Shown: in pieces, positions 15,146-23,848 of the stretch
Layout: each line of letters starts with the position of its first letter
How positions within the stretch are numbered: the first letter of the stretch is position 1
Assembly (NCBI GenBank): GCA_944332705.1
Contig: CALVKM010000009.1
Coordinates: forward strand, 1 to 34,644
DNA from: an uncultured Bacilli bacterium
GTDB taxonomy: Bacteria; Bacillota_I; Bacilli_A; RF39; UBA660
Reading direction: 5' to 3'
DNA length: 34,644 nt
Position numbers and translations under genes: made by a program
Notes under the pieces: model-generated
What the model saw: only the letters and a program-made list of their open reading frames with translations
Told to the model about the DNA's origin: nothing
The model's database searches: none

Positions 15146-16235
15146 TACTATCACCTTTAATCTTTTCTCTTAAATTAATTGATGCTGGGCAAAAAAAGGT
15201 ACATAAGCCACAATCTAGACATTTATCCAAGTTAATACCTTTAATAGGATTAACACCAACTGGGCAAACTTGGGTGCATTTGCCACAATTTAAACATTCA
15301 GTATTATATTTAGGTAATTTTTTAAGTAAATGAATAGATGTAATATCATCTGTTAAAATAAAATATGCTGGATTATCTATTTCGAAACCTCGCATTAATC
15401 CATTAATAATAATATGATAATTCTTAAGTTTAGGATAAGTATATTCTAATATATCACTTAGCAAAGTATATTTTTTACATCTAATTATTTTACATGTAGA
15501 ATTATCAGTTACTGTTATAAGAGAGGTGGTATTATCAATTAATCTTAAATATTTACATATTTTATCAATATCAGTAATGTTTAAAAATAAAGTATTACCA
15601 ATAATATTTAATTTATCAAGTAAAAATTGTTTTTTACCTATTAAGTATAAATCTTCAACTAAAGTTAAAGTAATACTTGGGTAAGTTCCAATTACATTTA
15701 GGCATTCCTCAATTATAAATGATTCATTGTTTTTGATTACCAAATAATTATTGTTACATTTAGTAATCATTCTTAGTTCATCAATTAAATCAAGATAAAT
15801 ATTAGCATTTTCTTTTAACAAATACATGTTATTATAAACATTTATTTCATCGTCAACAGCACTTACTACGATATTATCAATTGTATCTATATTAAATTTA
15901 TTTAATAATTCTTCATCTTTGTTATCTAGTAATACTTTTTTGATATTTTCTAAAGTTATTTTGATCTTCTTATTCTTTTTTTCATCCATTTCTTTAAAAT
16001 CATTAGCAATTATAAAAGAATTATTATAAATATTATTAAATACTCCCATTTTAAGACCAACAAGAGAGCCACTGATACTTGATTTATAACTATTAATTAA
16101 TTCATTTTTATGGATTTTAGTTAAATTTGTATCTAATTCATATGGTATATAGATGTAATCCGGATCTAAAAAGGTAACAGTTTTAATATTATTCTCACTT
16201 ATGGTATCAACATCTAATTTATAAAGACGAGGCAT
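15138..16235 (-). CDS. RnfC-like ferredoxin-domain protein
   Basis: 365 residues. The C-terminus holds two [4Fe-4S] motifs, CLNCGKCTQVCP and CLDCGLCTFFCP, each with the typical following Pro, as in RnfC. The N-terminus has a barrel-like stretch (IYIPYELDTNLTKIHKNELI) like the RnfC start. The Gly-rich NADH/FMN loop of true RnfC (GAGGAGFPT-like) is not visible, so NADH oxidation is doubtful; an electron relay to the RnfD-like partner is more likely. The ATG at 16235 is taken although AAAGGAG lies 14 nt away; a GTG at 16250 overlaps that site. It overlaps uvrC by 17 nt. Confidence 0.7.
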   Translation of the reverse strand: MPRLYKLDVDTISENNIKTVTFLDPDYIYIPYELDTNLTKIHKNELINSYKSSISGSLVGLKMGVFNNIYNNSFIIANDFKEMDEKKNKKIKITLENIKKVLLDNKDEELLNKFNIDTIDNIVVSAVDDEINVYNNMYLLKENANIYLDLIDELRMITKCNNNYLVIKNNESFIIEECLNVIGTYPSITLTLVEDLYLIGKKQFLLDKLNIIGNTLFLNITDIDKICKYLRLIDNTTSLITVTDNSTCKIIRCKKYTLLSDILEYTYPKLKNYHIIINGLMRGFEIDNPAYFILTDDITSIHLLKKLPKYNTECLNCGKCTQVCPVGVNPIKGINLDKCLDCGLCTFFCPASINLREKIKGDSNE

Positions 16236-18009
16236 TATTTTTATTTTCACTCCTTTCTTTTAAGTATTTATGTAAATTAATTGCAACATTTTCTGGTATA
16301 ATCTCTCTTAATTCTTCAATGCTTGCTTCACTCATTTTCTTTATACTACCATATTTTTTAATAAGTTCTTTTTTTCTAACCTTACCTATACCATCAATAT
16401 TATCAAGAAGTGATGCTATTGTTCCTTTATCTCTTAGGGTTTTATGGTAAGTAATTGTAAATCTATGAACTTCATCTTGAATACGAGTTAAATAATGAAA
16501 TACATCAGTATAATTAGATAAATCGATTACTTCTAGGATATCGCCATCAACAAGCTCGCTAGTTTTATGATGATTATCTTTCTTTAAGCCACAGACTTTA
16601 ATGTTTAACTTTAGGGCACCAAGTATTTCTTTAGCTGCTCTAATTTGATTTTCTCCCCCATCAACTAATATTAAATCGGGCATAGTAAGATTATCTACTA
16701 AAGCACGATAATATCTTCTATAAATTACTTCTTTCATAGTATTATAATCATCATTTTTATCAACACTTACTTTATATTTCCGATATTCATTTTTAGCGGG
16801 TTTTCCGTTAATAAATACGACCATTCCGGATACCGCATAAGAACCAAAAAGATTGGAATTATCAAAAGCATCAATCCGATCTAAGACATCTAAATGGAGT
16901 AATTCTTTTAATTTAGCATTAGCATCAACTGTTCTGGCCTCATCCCTCTCAATAATCTTTAATTCTTGTTCCAAACTAATTTTAGCATTAGTCTTAGCCA
17001 TATCAAGTAAGTTTTTCTTCTTTCCCTTTAGGGGATTGTAGACTTTAGTATGAAGTAATTCACTTAAAATTTCACTATTCATAATATTTTCAACTAATAT
17101 TTCTTTAGGTATTTCATGTTTAGAATAAAAATTTAGAATATAAGTGTTTACTTCATCAGCAAAGTCACTAATTAAATAAAATTTATCATTGTGTCCGCCG
17201 ATTATTTTACCACTCCGAAGAAATAGTATTTGGACAGATACTAGGCCATCATCAAGATATGCCGCAATACAATCACGATTAATATAATCATGAAGTTCAA
17301 CTTTTTGTTTATCTAAAATAACACTAATATATTCAAGTTCTTTTTTTAGGTCTCTCGCCATTTCAAAATTTAGAGCATCACTATAGGCTTTAATTTTTGT
17401 ATTTATTTTATCAATTAATATTTTATCATTGCCTTTTAAAAATGCAAGTATTTCATGTTCCATTTCTTTTAGTTTATCAAGATTAACATTTTTTTCACAA
17501 TAGCCTAGACACTCACCAATATGGTAATAAAGGCAGACATGCTTTGGCATCCCTTCACATTTTTTTAGGGGATACATTCTATTAATAAGTTCAACAATCT
17601 TCCGGGCCGCATAGGCATTAGGATATGGCCCAAATAATAATTTTTTATCTTTCTTACGAATATTTAAGTATCTGGATACTTTAAGTCTCGGATAAGGTTT
17701 TGAAATATATTCAATATAAGGATAACTTTTATCATCTTTAAGTAAAATATTATATTTAGGATTATATTCCTTTATTAAATTAAGTTCTAGAATAAATGCT
17801 TCTTGTTCAGAAGAAGTAGTAATATAAGTAAAATCCGCGACTTCACTAACCATAATAGCAGTTTTTCCAGTAACTGTTCCTTTAAAATAACTATTGACGC
17901 GTTTATATAAATCTTTAGCTTTACCAACATATATAATATTACCATTAATATTACGCATTTGATAAGATCCTGGTAAATGAGGGATAGTTTTTAATTTCTC
18001 TTTAAACAT
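16219..18009 (-). CDS. uvrC: Excinuclease ABC subunit C (UvrC)
   Basis: 596 residues, normal length. Makes both incisions in nucleotide excision repair with UvrA and UvrB. N-terminal GIY-YIG nuclease (LPGSYQM...IIYVGKAKDLYKRV), a Cys-rich patch (CEGMPKHVCLYYHIGEC), a UVR segment around residues 200-230 (ALNFEMARDLKKELEYI), the RNase H-like C-terminal nuclease (DAFDNSNLFGSYAVSGMVVF; DLILVDGGENQIRAA) and a terminal HhH pair (LLDNIDGIGKVRKKELIKKY). The ATG at 18009 has AGGTG 6 nt upstream. The RnfC-like gene follows with overlap. Confidence 0.97.
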   Translation of the reverse strand: MFKEKLKTIPHLPGSYQMRNINGNIIYVGKAKDLYKRVNSYFKGTVTGKTAIMVSEVADFTYITTSSEQEAFILELNLIKEYNPKYNILLKDDKSYPYIEYISKPYPRLKVSRYLNIRKKDKKLLFGPYPNAYAARKIVELINRMYPLKKCEGMPKHVCLYYHIGECLGYCEKNVNLDKLKEMEHEILAFLKGNDKILIDKINTKIKAYSDALNFEMARDLKKELEYISVILDKQKVELHDYINRDCIAAYLDDGLVSVQILFLRSGKIIGGHNDKFYLISDFADEVNTYILNFYSKHEIPKEILVENIMNSEILSELLHTKVYNPLKGKKKNLLDMAKTNAKISLEQELKIIERDEARTVDANAKLKELLHLDVLDRIDAFDNSNLFGSYAVSGMVVFINGKPAKNEYRKYKVSVDKNDDYNTMKEVIYRRYYRALVDNLTMPDLILVDGGENQIRAAKEILGALKLNIKVCGLKKDNHHKTSELVDGDILEVIDLSNYTDVFHYLTRIQDEVHRFTITYHKTLRDKGTIASLLDNIDGIGKVRKKELIKKYGSIKKMSEASIEELREIIPENVAINLHKYLKERSENKNNASSL

Positions 18010-18075
18010 AATTAACACCTAACAATATTATACTACAAATTTGGAGAGTTTTACGATATAATATTAGTGATGGTT

Positions 18076-18429
18076 ATGAAATTATTAAAAAGTGCAGAAA
18101 TTATAGTTAAAAAATCAAGATTTATTTCCTATTATTATGAAATTAATGATTTTGATGAAATAAAAGAAATATTAAATGATTTAAAAAGTAAACACAAAAA
18201 AGCTAAACATATTGTTTATGCCTATAAATTTGGAAATACCGCGGGCAAAAGTGATGATAAAGAACCTAAAGGTACGGCAGGACTGCCTTTATATAATTTG
18301 CTTGATGCAAAGAACTTAAATAACAGATTAATTGTTGTAGTAAGATATTTCGGAGGAACCCTACTTGGTGCAGGCCTACTCCAAAGAACATATCGGGCAT
18401 CTGCTCTTGAGGCAATAAAAAATGATTGA
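18076..18429 (+). CDS. YigZ/IMPACT family protein, N-terminal domain only
   Basis: 118 residues. The UPF0029/Impact fold motifs are present: KSRFISYYY, HIVYAYKFG, GKSDDKEPKGTAGLP and VVRYFGGTLLGAGLL followed by RTYRASALEAI. Full-length YigZ has about 205 residues with a second ACT-like DUF1949 domain, absent here, so this is a single-domain form. Function is uncertain; eukaryotic IMPACT modulates GCN2. Start choice is open: ATG at 18076 has GTGAT just upstream, ATG at 18070 would be nearly leaderless from TATAAT at 18057-18062. It is divergent from uvrC and abuts trxA end to end. Confidence 0.88.
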   Translation: MKLLKSAEIIVKKSRFISYYYEINDFDEIKEILNDLKSKHKKAKHIVYAYKFGNTAGKSDDKEPKGTAGLPLYNLLDAKNLNNRLIVVVRYFGGTLLGAGLLQRTYRASALEAIKND

Positions 18430-18448
18430 TTACTCAACCATTTTTTTT
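18417..18448. terminator. Bidirectional terminator between yigZ-like gene and trxA
   Basis: A 9-bp stem with one mismatch (AATGATTGA / TCAACCATT, loop TTAC), with AAAA on the left and eight T on the right, works in both directions. It covers the stop codons of both convergent genes, which touch without a gap. Confidence 0.75.
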
Positions 18449-18717
18449 ATATCAGCTAGATTTTTAAAGCCTAAATCTCTTTTTATTTCTTCACCATTTT
18501 CCATTACTATTAAAGTTGGAATACTCATAACTCCAAATTTAGCAGATAGTTCGGGAAACTCATCAACATTAACTTTTAGAACATCGATAAAATCCACTTG
18601 TTCAAGTATTGGTGCTAGCATCTTACAAGGACCACACCAATCAGCATAAAAATCTACTAAAATCTTATTTTTTGTAAATTCTTTCAAATCACTTTCTTTT
18701 TCTAAATGTTTTACCAT
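18430..18717 (-). CDS. trxA: Thioredoxin
   Basis: 95 residues, slightly short for a thioredoxin (about 105). Active site YADWCGPCKMLAP, the cis-Pro loop MSIPTLIVMENGEEI, and the buried Asp in ILVDFYADW. Reduces protein disulfides in the cytoplasm. AAGGAGG stands just upstream of the ATG, and it follows the cvpA-like gene by 9 nt, so they are co-transcribed. Confidence 0.95.
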   Translation of the reverse strand: MVKHLEKESDLKEFTKNKILVDFYADWCGPCKMLAPILEQVDFIDVLKVNVDEFPELSAKFGVMSIPTLIVMENGEEIKRDLGFKNLADIKKMVE

Positions 18718-18726
18718 AAATCCTCC

Positions 18727-19422
18727 TTAAATTATAACTGTATTTGTGAAATATATTTTACCATCATCAATTAATTTTTGCGCATCTTCTTTAGAAATTA
18801 CACTATAATATACTAATTTATGTAATACTTGGAAGTTTACTGATTCTCTATCAGATTCTTCTTTCATATTTTCCAGTATTTCATTGATATCTTCTAAAGC
18901 TAGAGTTGTATCAACTGCCATTGGTCCAATTATTGGAGTTCTCTCTAAAACGATTATTGCTAGTTTAGAATCAGCAATCATTGCTTCAGTCTGTGGTAAA
19001 TGAAACATAATAAATACTACTAAAAATGCCATTATTATGCCTTCGATTAAACCAAGGATAGCCCCAAGAATCTTTGAAGGTATTGCTAGTATTACTGTAA
19101 GTTTTAATATTTTTTCAATTAAACCAGAAATATTTATAATAATACTTAAAATACAATATAATAAAATATAAATTACCACAAATGATATCAGTTCATAAAT
19201 TACTATATTCATTGAAGTAATACCTGTAAATATACCACCAAAATCAAAGAACGGTAGATACCTCATCAAAAGATTAGCTAAAGAATCTTTAAATACCCAA
19301 GCAAGTATCAAAACAGCACATGTTCCAACTAACTGAACTAAAGTTTTGATAACCCCTCTTTTAAAACCCCAAAATGTAAATAGTAAAATAATTAAAATAA
19401 CTACTACATCCGCTAAATTCAT
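18727..19422 (-). CDS. CvpA family membrane protein
   Basis: 231 residues. Four membrane helices with the family signature at the start (MNLADVVVILIILLFTFWGF then KRGVIKTLVQLVG) and the later IPSKILGAILGLIEGIIMA. About 90 cytoplasmic or peripheral C-terminal residues follow. CvpA is needed for colicin V export in Escherichia coli; in Firmicutes (YshB) the role is unclear, often linked to envelope stress. In Bacillus, cvpA (yshB) and trxA lie in the same mutS2-containing region; mutS2 is not found here. Confidence 0.88.
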   Translation of the reverse strand: MNLADVVVILIILLFTFWGFKRGVIKTLVQLVGTCAVLILAWVFKDSLANLLMRYLPFFDFGGIFTGITSMNIVIYELISFVVIYILLYCILSIIINISGLIEKILKLTVILAIPSKILGAILGLIEGIIMAFLVVFIMFHLPQTEAMIADSKLAIIVLERTPIIGPMAVDTTLALEDINEILENMKEESDRESVNFQVLHKLVYYSVISKEDAQKLIDDGKIYFTNTVII

Positions 19423-19512
19423 ATATCACACATCCTTATATTTTAATTATATTATAATTATGTCGAAAAATAAAGAAAAATATGTTAAAATGTTTATAAC
19501 GGAGGCAAATTT

Positions 19513-20439
19513 ATGACAATTGTATTTAAAGTAAGTGATAATGTTAAGGAAAAAATGATTAAGTATTATAAGGATTTAAGAAGAGATAAAACTCCCCCTT
19601 ATGCAATATTTCAAGCTGAGGAAGCTGATACCATAATAACTCTTTATGAATCTGGTAAAGCTATGTTTCAAGGTATTAGTGCTGATATTGATGCTAATAT
19701 TTGGATTGATTTAGAGCGTAAATTAAATAACCGAATTATCGATATTAAAACTGGTAAAGATAAAAAAACAAATGAAAAAAATAATGCAAGATTATTTGAT
19801 AAATATAACACTATAGGATCTGATGAAGTTGGTACTGGAGATTATTTCGGCCCAATTGTAGTTGTTGCTTCATTTGTTACAAAAGATGACATAAGTTTTC
19901 TAGATGAATTAAAAGTTACTGATTCTAAAGCTCTAAGTGATGAATACATCAAAAAAATAGCACCAAAATTAACAGAAAAAATACCATATAGCGCCTATGT
20001 ACTAAGTAATGAAGAATATAATAAATTTTATAGTGAAAACTTAAATATGAATAAAATAAAAGCCATACTTCATAATAAAGTATTACTTAATATGGTGAAT
20101 AAGAGTTATCCTTATGATAAAATAATCGTTGATGAATTTACTCCTGCTAGAAACTATTATGGTTATCTAACAGAAGTTAAAGATAAAGTAACTAATATAA
20201 CATTCGTACAAAAAGCAGAATCCAAATGTTTATCAGTTGCAGTATCATCAATTATCGCAAGATACATATTCTTAAAATTAATTCATGAAATGAGCAGCGA
20301 ATTAGGTAGTGATATTCCTAAAGGCGCGGGCTTACAAGTTGATGAATTCGCAAGAAAAATAGTTAAAGAAAAAGGAATGGATGCTCTAAACAAATATGTT
20401 AAATTAAACTTTAAAAACACAAATAAAATAAGAGAATAA
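19513..20439 (+). CDS. rnhC: Ribonuclease HIII
   Basis: 308 residues, the usual length. Cleaves RNA in RNA-DNA hybrids. It has the N-terminal substrate-binding domain typical of HIII (PPYAIFQAEEADTIITLYES), then the RNase H2-like fold with IGSDEVGTGDYFGPIVV (D104, E105), VTDSKALSD, a buried acidic strand IIVDEF and the helix ESKCLSVAVSSIIAR. The G-x-DEVGxGD signature separates it from RNase HII. Start has CGGAGGC 8 nt upstream. In Firmicutes it commonly neighbours cvpA, as here, in divergent orientation. Confidence 0.96.
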   Translation: MTIVFKVSDNVKEKMIKYYKDLRRDKTPPYAIFQAEEADTIITLYESGKAMFQGISADIDANIWIDLERKLNNRIIDIKTGKDKKTNEKNNARLFDKYNTIGSDEVGTGDYFGPIVVVASFVTKDDISFLDELKVTDSKALSDEYIKKIAPKLTEKIPYSAYVLSNEEYNKFYSENLNMNKIKAILHNKVLLNMVNKSYPYDKIIVDEFTPARNYYGYLTEVKDKVTNITFVQKAESKCLSVAVSSIIARYIFLKLIHEMSSELGSDIPKGAGLQVDEFARKIVKEKGMDALNKYVKLNFKNTNKIRE

Positions 20440-20457
20440 ATCTCTTTTTTTATTTTA
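20423..20457. terminator. Weak bidirectional terminator
   Basis: AGAGA / TCTCT stem with loop ATAAA, extended by A/T pairs (AAATA... / ...TTTATTTT), with T-rich flanks on both strands. It lies between convergent rnhC and the CmpB-type gene. Confidence 0.55.
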
Positions 20458-20983
20458 TGAAAAAACTATATATAACATCAATTAAAAATATAGCTAAAAC
20501 TAAATAAAATATAATATTTGTAGTCTTCTTGTTTAATCTATTTAAAATTTTATTAAATAATGGTTCTAATAAATATAAAAATATTACTCCACCAAGACCA
20601 AATCTCAGACTAGGACTTAAAGCAATTCTCCCTTCAAAATTATATTTATAATCCACATAAGTTTGCCAAGGCCAAGAACCCATAAATGCCTCACAAATAT
20701 AAGAAGTAACAAGTTCTATTAAAGTGGCTACCAAAGCACAACCAATAAAAATAACAGGAATTAATAATATTTTTTGCTTTACAGTTTTATTTTTTAATAA
20801 TTTATGAAAACAAATAATAAAAGCCAAAGCTCCAAACCCATAAACAGGACAATATGGGCCAAATAAAACTCCGCGATTAGAAAATCCCCAACCATAGATA
20901 AATACCTCTAGAAAAACTTCATAACACCAACCAATAATGGCATACATCATGAATTTTAAATAATATTTTTTTGCCATTTCCAT
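20450..20983 (-). CDS. ABC_trans_CmpB-type integral membrane protein (putative permease)
   Basis: 177 residues with about five membrane helices. Family motifs: IIGWCYEVFLEVF, NRGVLFGPYCPVYGFGA, IELVTSYICEAFMG followed by WPWQTYVDYKYNFEGRI and PSLRFGLGG. This domain (Pfam PF06541, from memory) is annotated as a putative ABC transporter permease, but no ATPase is nearby and a transport role is unproven. Start: the ATG at 20983 shares one base with the holA stop (TGATG) and has GGAG 7 nt upstream, so translation is coupled. Confidence 0.82.
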   Translation of the reverse strand: MEMAKKYYLKFMMYAIIGWCYEVFLEVFIYGWGFSNRGVLFGPYCPVYGFGALAFIICFHKLLKNKTVKQKILLIPVIFIGCALVATLIELVTSYICEAFMGSWPWQTYVDYKYNFEGRIALSPSLRFGLGGVIFLYLLEPLFNKILNRLNKKTTNIIFYLVLAIFLIDVIYSFFIK

Positions 20984-21918
20984 CAACAACACGCTCCAAG
21001 CAAGAAGCTTATTAAAGCCACATCCTTATCCCAAAGTCCTTTTTTAATAGAAGTATCACAATTACATAAACTAACTAAATTATTTAAAAGTTCATCATCA
21101 CTATATTTAATACTATTATTATATAATTTATTTACTTGCCAATCTTGTAATTTAAGTTCATTACAAATATTACTTAAAGATAATTTATTTTGATACATTT
21201 TTTTAACATAATACATAAGACGATATTCTCGAGCTAACAAACTAATTAACATTACTGGTTCTGTCTTTACTACTTTTAAATCATCAAATAACTTTAATGA
21301 TAACTTTAAATTCTTATTTATTACTGCATCTACAAAATGAAAATTATTACTATCTATAATACTTCCTACAACTTGTATTAAATCTTTATATTTAATTGTC
21401 GTTAAATGATTATAGTAAAGTACCATTTTATCTATTTCATTAAATATTATATCTAAATTATCGTATGAATTATTAATTAAATAACTAATACATTCATATT
21501 CTATTTTAAATCCCTTACTACTGACATATTTATTAATTTCTGATTCATAATCTTTATAACTAAATTTATTAATATTTATTAATTTATATTTACTTTTAAT
21601 TTCTTTAGCAATACTTTTTCTTAAATCTATTGGACTCCTTGTAGTAAATATAATAGTAGTACTTTTAATTGGATTTTTTATATAATTTAATAATAATGTA
21701 CTGTCTTTTTCATCTAATTTTTCATTACCAAAAAAATTAGCATTAGATACAACAATATATTTTTCATCTCCCGTTAAAGTATAATAACTTGCTTCATCTA
21801 TTATATCTTTAATAGTAGTTTTAGCCATATTAAAATGCACATAGTCATTATCTTTAACTATTTTTTTTATTTCATTATCTATTAGATGATAAGATGGTAT
21901 ACTTATTAAATACAACAT
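20983..21918 (-). CDS. holA: DNA polymerase III subunit delta (HolA)
   Basis: 311 residues. The delta subunit opens the sliding clamp. The sequence is divergent but shows the family pattern: an N-terminal AAA-like domain (EKYIVVSNANFF, TTIIFTTRS), an acidic middle part (KYKDLIQVVGSIIDSNNF HFVDAV), then PVMLISLLAREYRLMYYVKK and the collar-domain end (LWDKDVALISFLLG). The ATG at 21918 is chosen because upstream in-frame residues (CYYISVIV) have no ribosome site. In Firmicutes holA normally follows comEC; here an accessory island separates them. Confidence 0.88.
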   Translation of the reverse strand: MLYLISIPSYHLIDNEIKKIVKDNDYVHFNMAKTTIKDIIDEASYYTLTGDEKYIVVSNANFFGNEKLDEKDSTLLLNYIKNPIKSTTIIFTTRSPIDLRKSIAKEIKSKYKLININKFSYKDYESEINKYVSSKGFKIEYECISYLINNSYDNLDIIFNEIDKMVLYYNHLTTIKYKDLIQVVGSIIDSNNFHFVDAVINKNLKLSLKLFDDLKVVKTEPVMLISLLAREYRLMYYVKKMYQNKLSLSNICNELKLQDWQVNKLYNNSIKYSDDELLNNLVSLCNCDTSIKKGLWDKDVALISFLLGACC

Positions 21919-21948
21919 AACAATCACACTAATATAATAGCACAATTT

Positions 21949-21974
21949 AAAAAAAGAAGAAACCGGTTTCTTCT
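21949..21974 (-). terminator. Strong terminator upstream of holA
   Basis: A perfect 20-bp palindrome (AGAAGAAACC / GGTTTCTTCT, 21955-21974) is followed by seven T on the minus strand. It stops transcripts from the accessory island before holA. Just beyond, 21985-22000 is another perfect 16-bp palindrome (ACATTATATATAATGT) of unknown use. Confidence 0.75.
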
Positions 21975-22044
21975 AATTTATGACACATTATATATAATGT
22001 TATTATATTTTATGATTGATATTTATTATAGTTTAGGTTTTAAA

Positions 22045-22944
22045 CTATTTATTATCCAAAGCGTAAGTAGTAACTAAAATATCATCACTTGTAGTATATT
22101 CGATTACATATTTATTCTTTTTCTTAACTATTAATAAACCAATAGTTTTATTGTGATTATCCCTTTTTATGATCTACAAACCTCACATAAAACTCTAATT
22201 GGGATATATCATAATGTTGAAGTTCTCTGGTTTTAACTTCAACCACTACAAATGCATTTATTAAATAGTTAAAAAATAATAAATCTTGTTTTTAGTTTTA
22301 TTATCCATATGTATTTTATATTCATGACCTATAAGAGCAAAACCTGTACCTAATTCTAGGAATTTATCTTCCAGTAAAGATATAATGTACTTGTGAATAG
22401 CTTGTTCATCAATTTTATCTATATTTTTATCAGATTTTAGTATTATTGGATCTTTTATCATATCTTTAATTGATAATGGAGTATTATTAGTATCACTAAT
22501 AATCTCGATATGTTCTTTATCAGCATATGACAATCTATCAAAAGCTTTATTTTTTATTTCTCTTCTTAACTCTCTAACTGATAGATTTTGTTGTTCAGTA
22601 ACCTTTATATAATACTTGATTTTATTTATGTTATCTATTGCCATTAGTTCTACATAATGAGAATATGATAAAAAGTCAGACACTGTCTGGCTTTTTGAAA
22701 ACAGCTCATATAATTTTCGCATATTTTTAAGTGAAGAAACACCATATCCTTTACCAAGTTCATTGGTTAATCTTTTAGAATACTCATTTATAATACCTTC
22801 ACCATAATGTTTACCAGCTTTACTTAATAATTTACCTACATTATAATAAGTAGTTAAATCACTTTTGTTTTTACTATAATCCTTTATTCTTTTAGTTATT
22901 TCATTATTTATTAATTCATTTTTTATTTCGTTATAATAATTCAT
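22045..22944 (-). pseudogene. DUF1016/YhcG-type PD-(D/E)XK nuclease, copy 1, frameshifted
   Basis: Intact N-terminal part (MNYYNEIKNELINNEITKRI; VGKLLSKAGKHYGEGI; SYSHYVELM) from an ATG with TAAGGAGGG upstream. The frame ends early at 22261 (KNKIYYFLTI). In another frame the sequence resumes as DLLFFNYLINAFVVVEVKTR, which contains the nuclease D and ExK residues, then shifts again near 22165 before ending at 22045 (TYALDNK). So at least two indels break the catalytic domain. DUF1016 proteins are often found beside restriction systems and in defence islands. It is a tandem paralogue of the next copy. Confidence 0.85.
22670..22696. repeat. Terminator-like hairpin inside DUF1016 copy 1
   Basis: AAAAAGTCAGAC, loop ACT, GTCTGGCTTTTT: a 12-bp stem with one T-G wobble, flanked by A and T runs. 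It lies in the coding segment for SKSQTVSDFLSYSHY. The other copy has an equivalent at 23565-23591. Confidence 0.7.
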
Positions 22945-22953
22945 ATTCCCTCC

Positions 22954-23838
22954 TTATATCTCTTGATATTCTCTTGCAAGTATTCTAGAGTCACTGCAGT
23001 ATTCCATTATAAACTTATTACCTTTTTTTACATATAATAATTCCTATTGTTTTATCTTGATTAATTTCTCTTATATTTTTATCTATGTAATTTATATATA
23101 CTTTAATTTGTCCAATATGTTCTTTTTTGAGTTCCGTTACTTTAAGTTCTACTACCACAAAACAATTATATTTATAATTGTATAATAGCAAATCAATGTA
23201 ATTATAGTTGTTACCTATTTTAATTTTGTACTCATTTTCAACAAATGTAAATCCATTACCTAATTTTTTTAAAAATGCAGGAATATTCTCAAGAATAACT
23301 TTTTGTAATACTTTTTCAGAAATTATTTCTTTATTGGTAGTATTTTTAATAGTAATTGGATTTTTAATAAAATCAACAACTGATGTTTCCTTTGAAAAAA
23401 TAAGTTTTTGTTTTGTTTTATCATCTAATCTTTCATATTCATTATTTTTAATTAGTTCTCTTAATTGTCTAACTGATAAATTTTGTTCTACACTTATTTT
23501 TATATAATAATTAATTTTATTAATATCTTCAAACCAAATTAATTCACAATAATGTGAGTAAGACAAAAGGTCCGACAGTGTCGGACCTTTTTCAAACACT
23601 TCATAATATCGTCTCATATATTTAAGCCTAGTAATCGTATAACCTCTACCAAGTTCATTAGTTAATCTTTTAGAATATTCCTTTATAATGCCTTCGCCAT
23701 ATTGTTTACCGGCTTCACCAAGTAATTTACCAACATTATAATAAGTAGTAAGATCACTTAATCTCTACTATAATCTTTTATTCTTTTAGTTATTTCATTA
23801 TTTATTAATTCATTTTTTATTTCACTATAATAATTCAT
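22954..23838 (-). pseudogene. DUF1016/YhcG-type PD-(D/E)XK nuclease, copy 2, frameshifted
   Basis: Begins MNYYSEIKNELINNEITKRI at 23838 with GGAGG upstream and breaks after DYSRD near 23760, where one T seems lost (GATTAAG for GATTTAAG). In the shifted frame LSDLTTYYNVGKLLGEAG runs on and continues to the nuclease core YIDLLLYN and FVVVELKVTELKKEHIGQIK. A second shift in an A-run (about 23015-23020, after IICKK) hides the proper end GNKFIMEYCSDSRILAREYQ, stop at 22954. Copy 1 starts 9 nt later. The N-terminal DNA of both copies is very alike, so this is a tandem duplication. Both shifts are in short homopolymers; sequencing error cannot be excluded. Confidence 0.85.
23565..23591. repeat. Terminator-like hairpin inside DUF1016 copy 2
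   Basis: AAAAGGTCCGAC, loop AGT, GTCGGACCTTTT: a perfect 12-bp stem followed by T. It encodes EKGPTLSDLLS. It has the same position and stem length as the hairpin of copy 1, with different but still paired bases. Confidence 0.75.
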
Positions 23839-23848
23839 ATTTCCTCCT

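Noticed and set aside
22045-23838. Programmed frameshifting in the DUF1016 genes
   Set aside because: Breaks are at different places in the two copies and not all at slippery heptamers with stimulatory structures, so decay or sequencing error is simpler.
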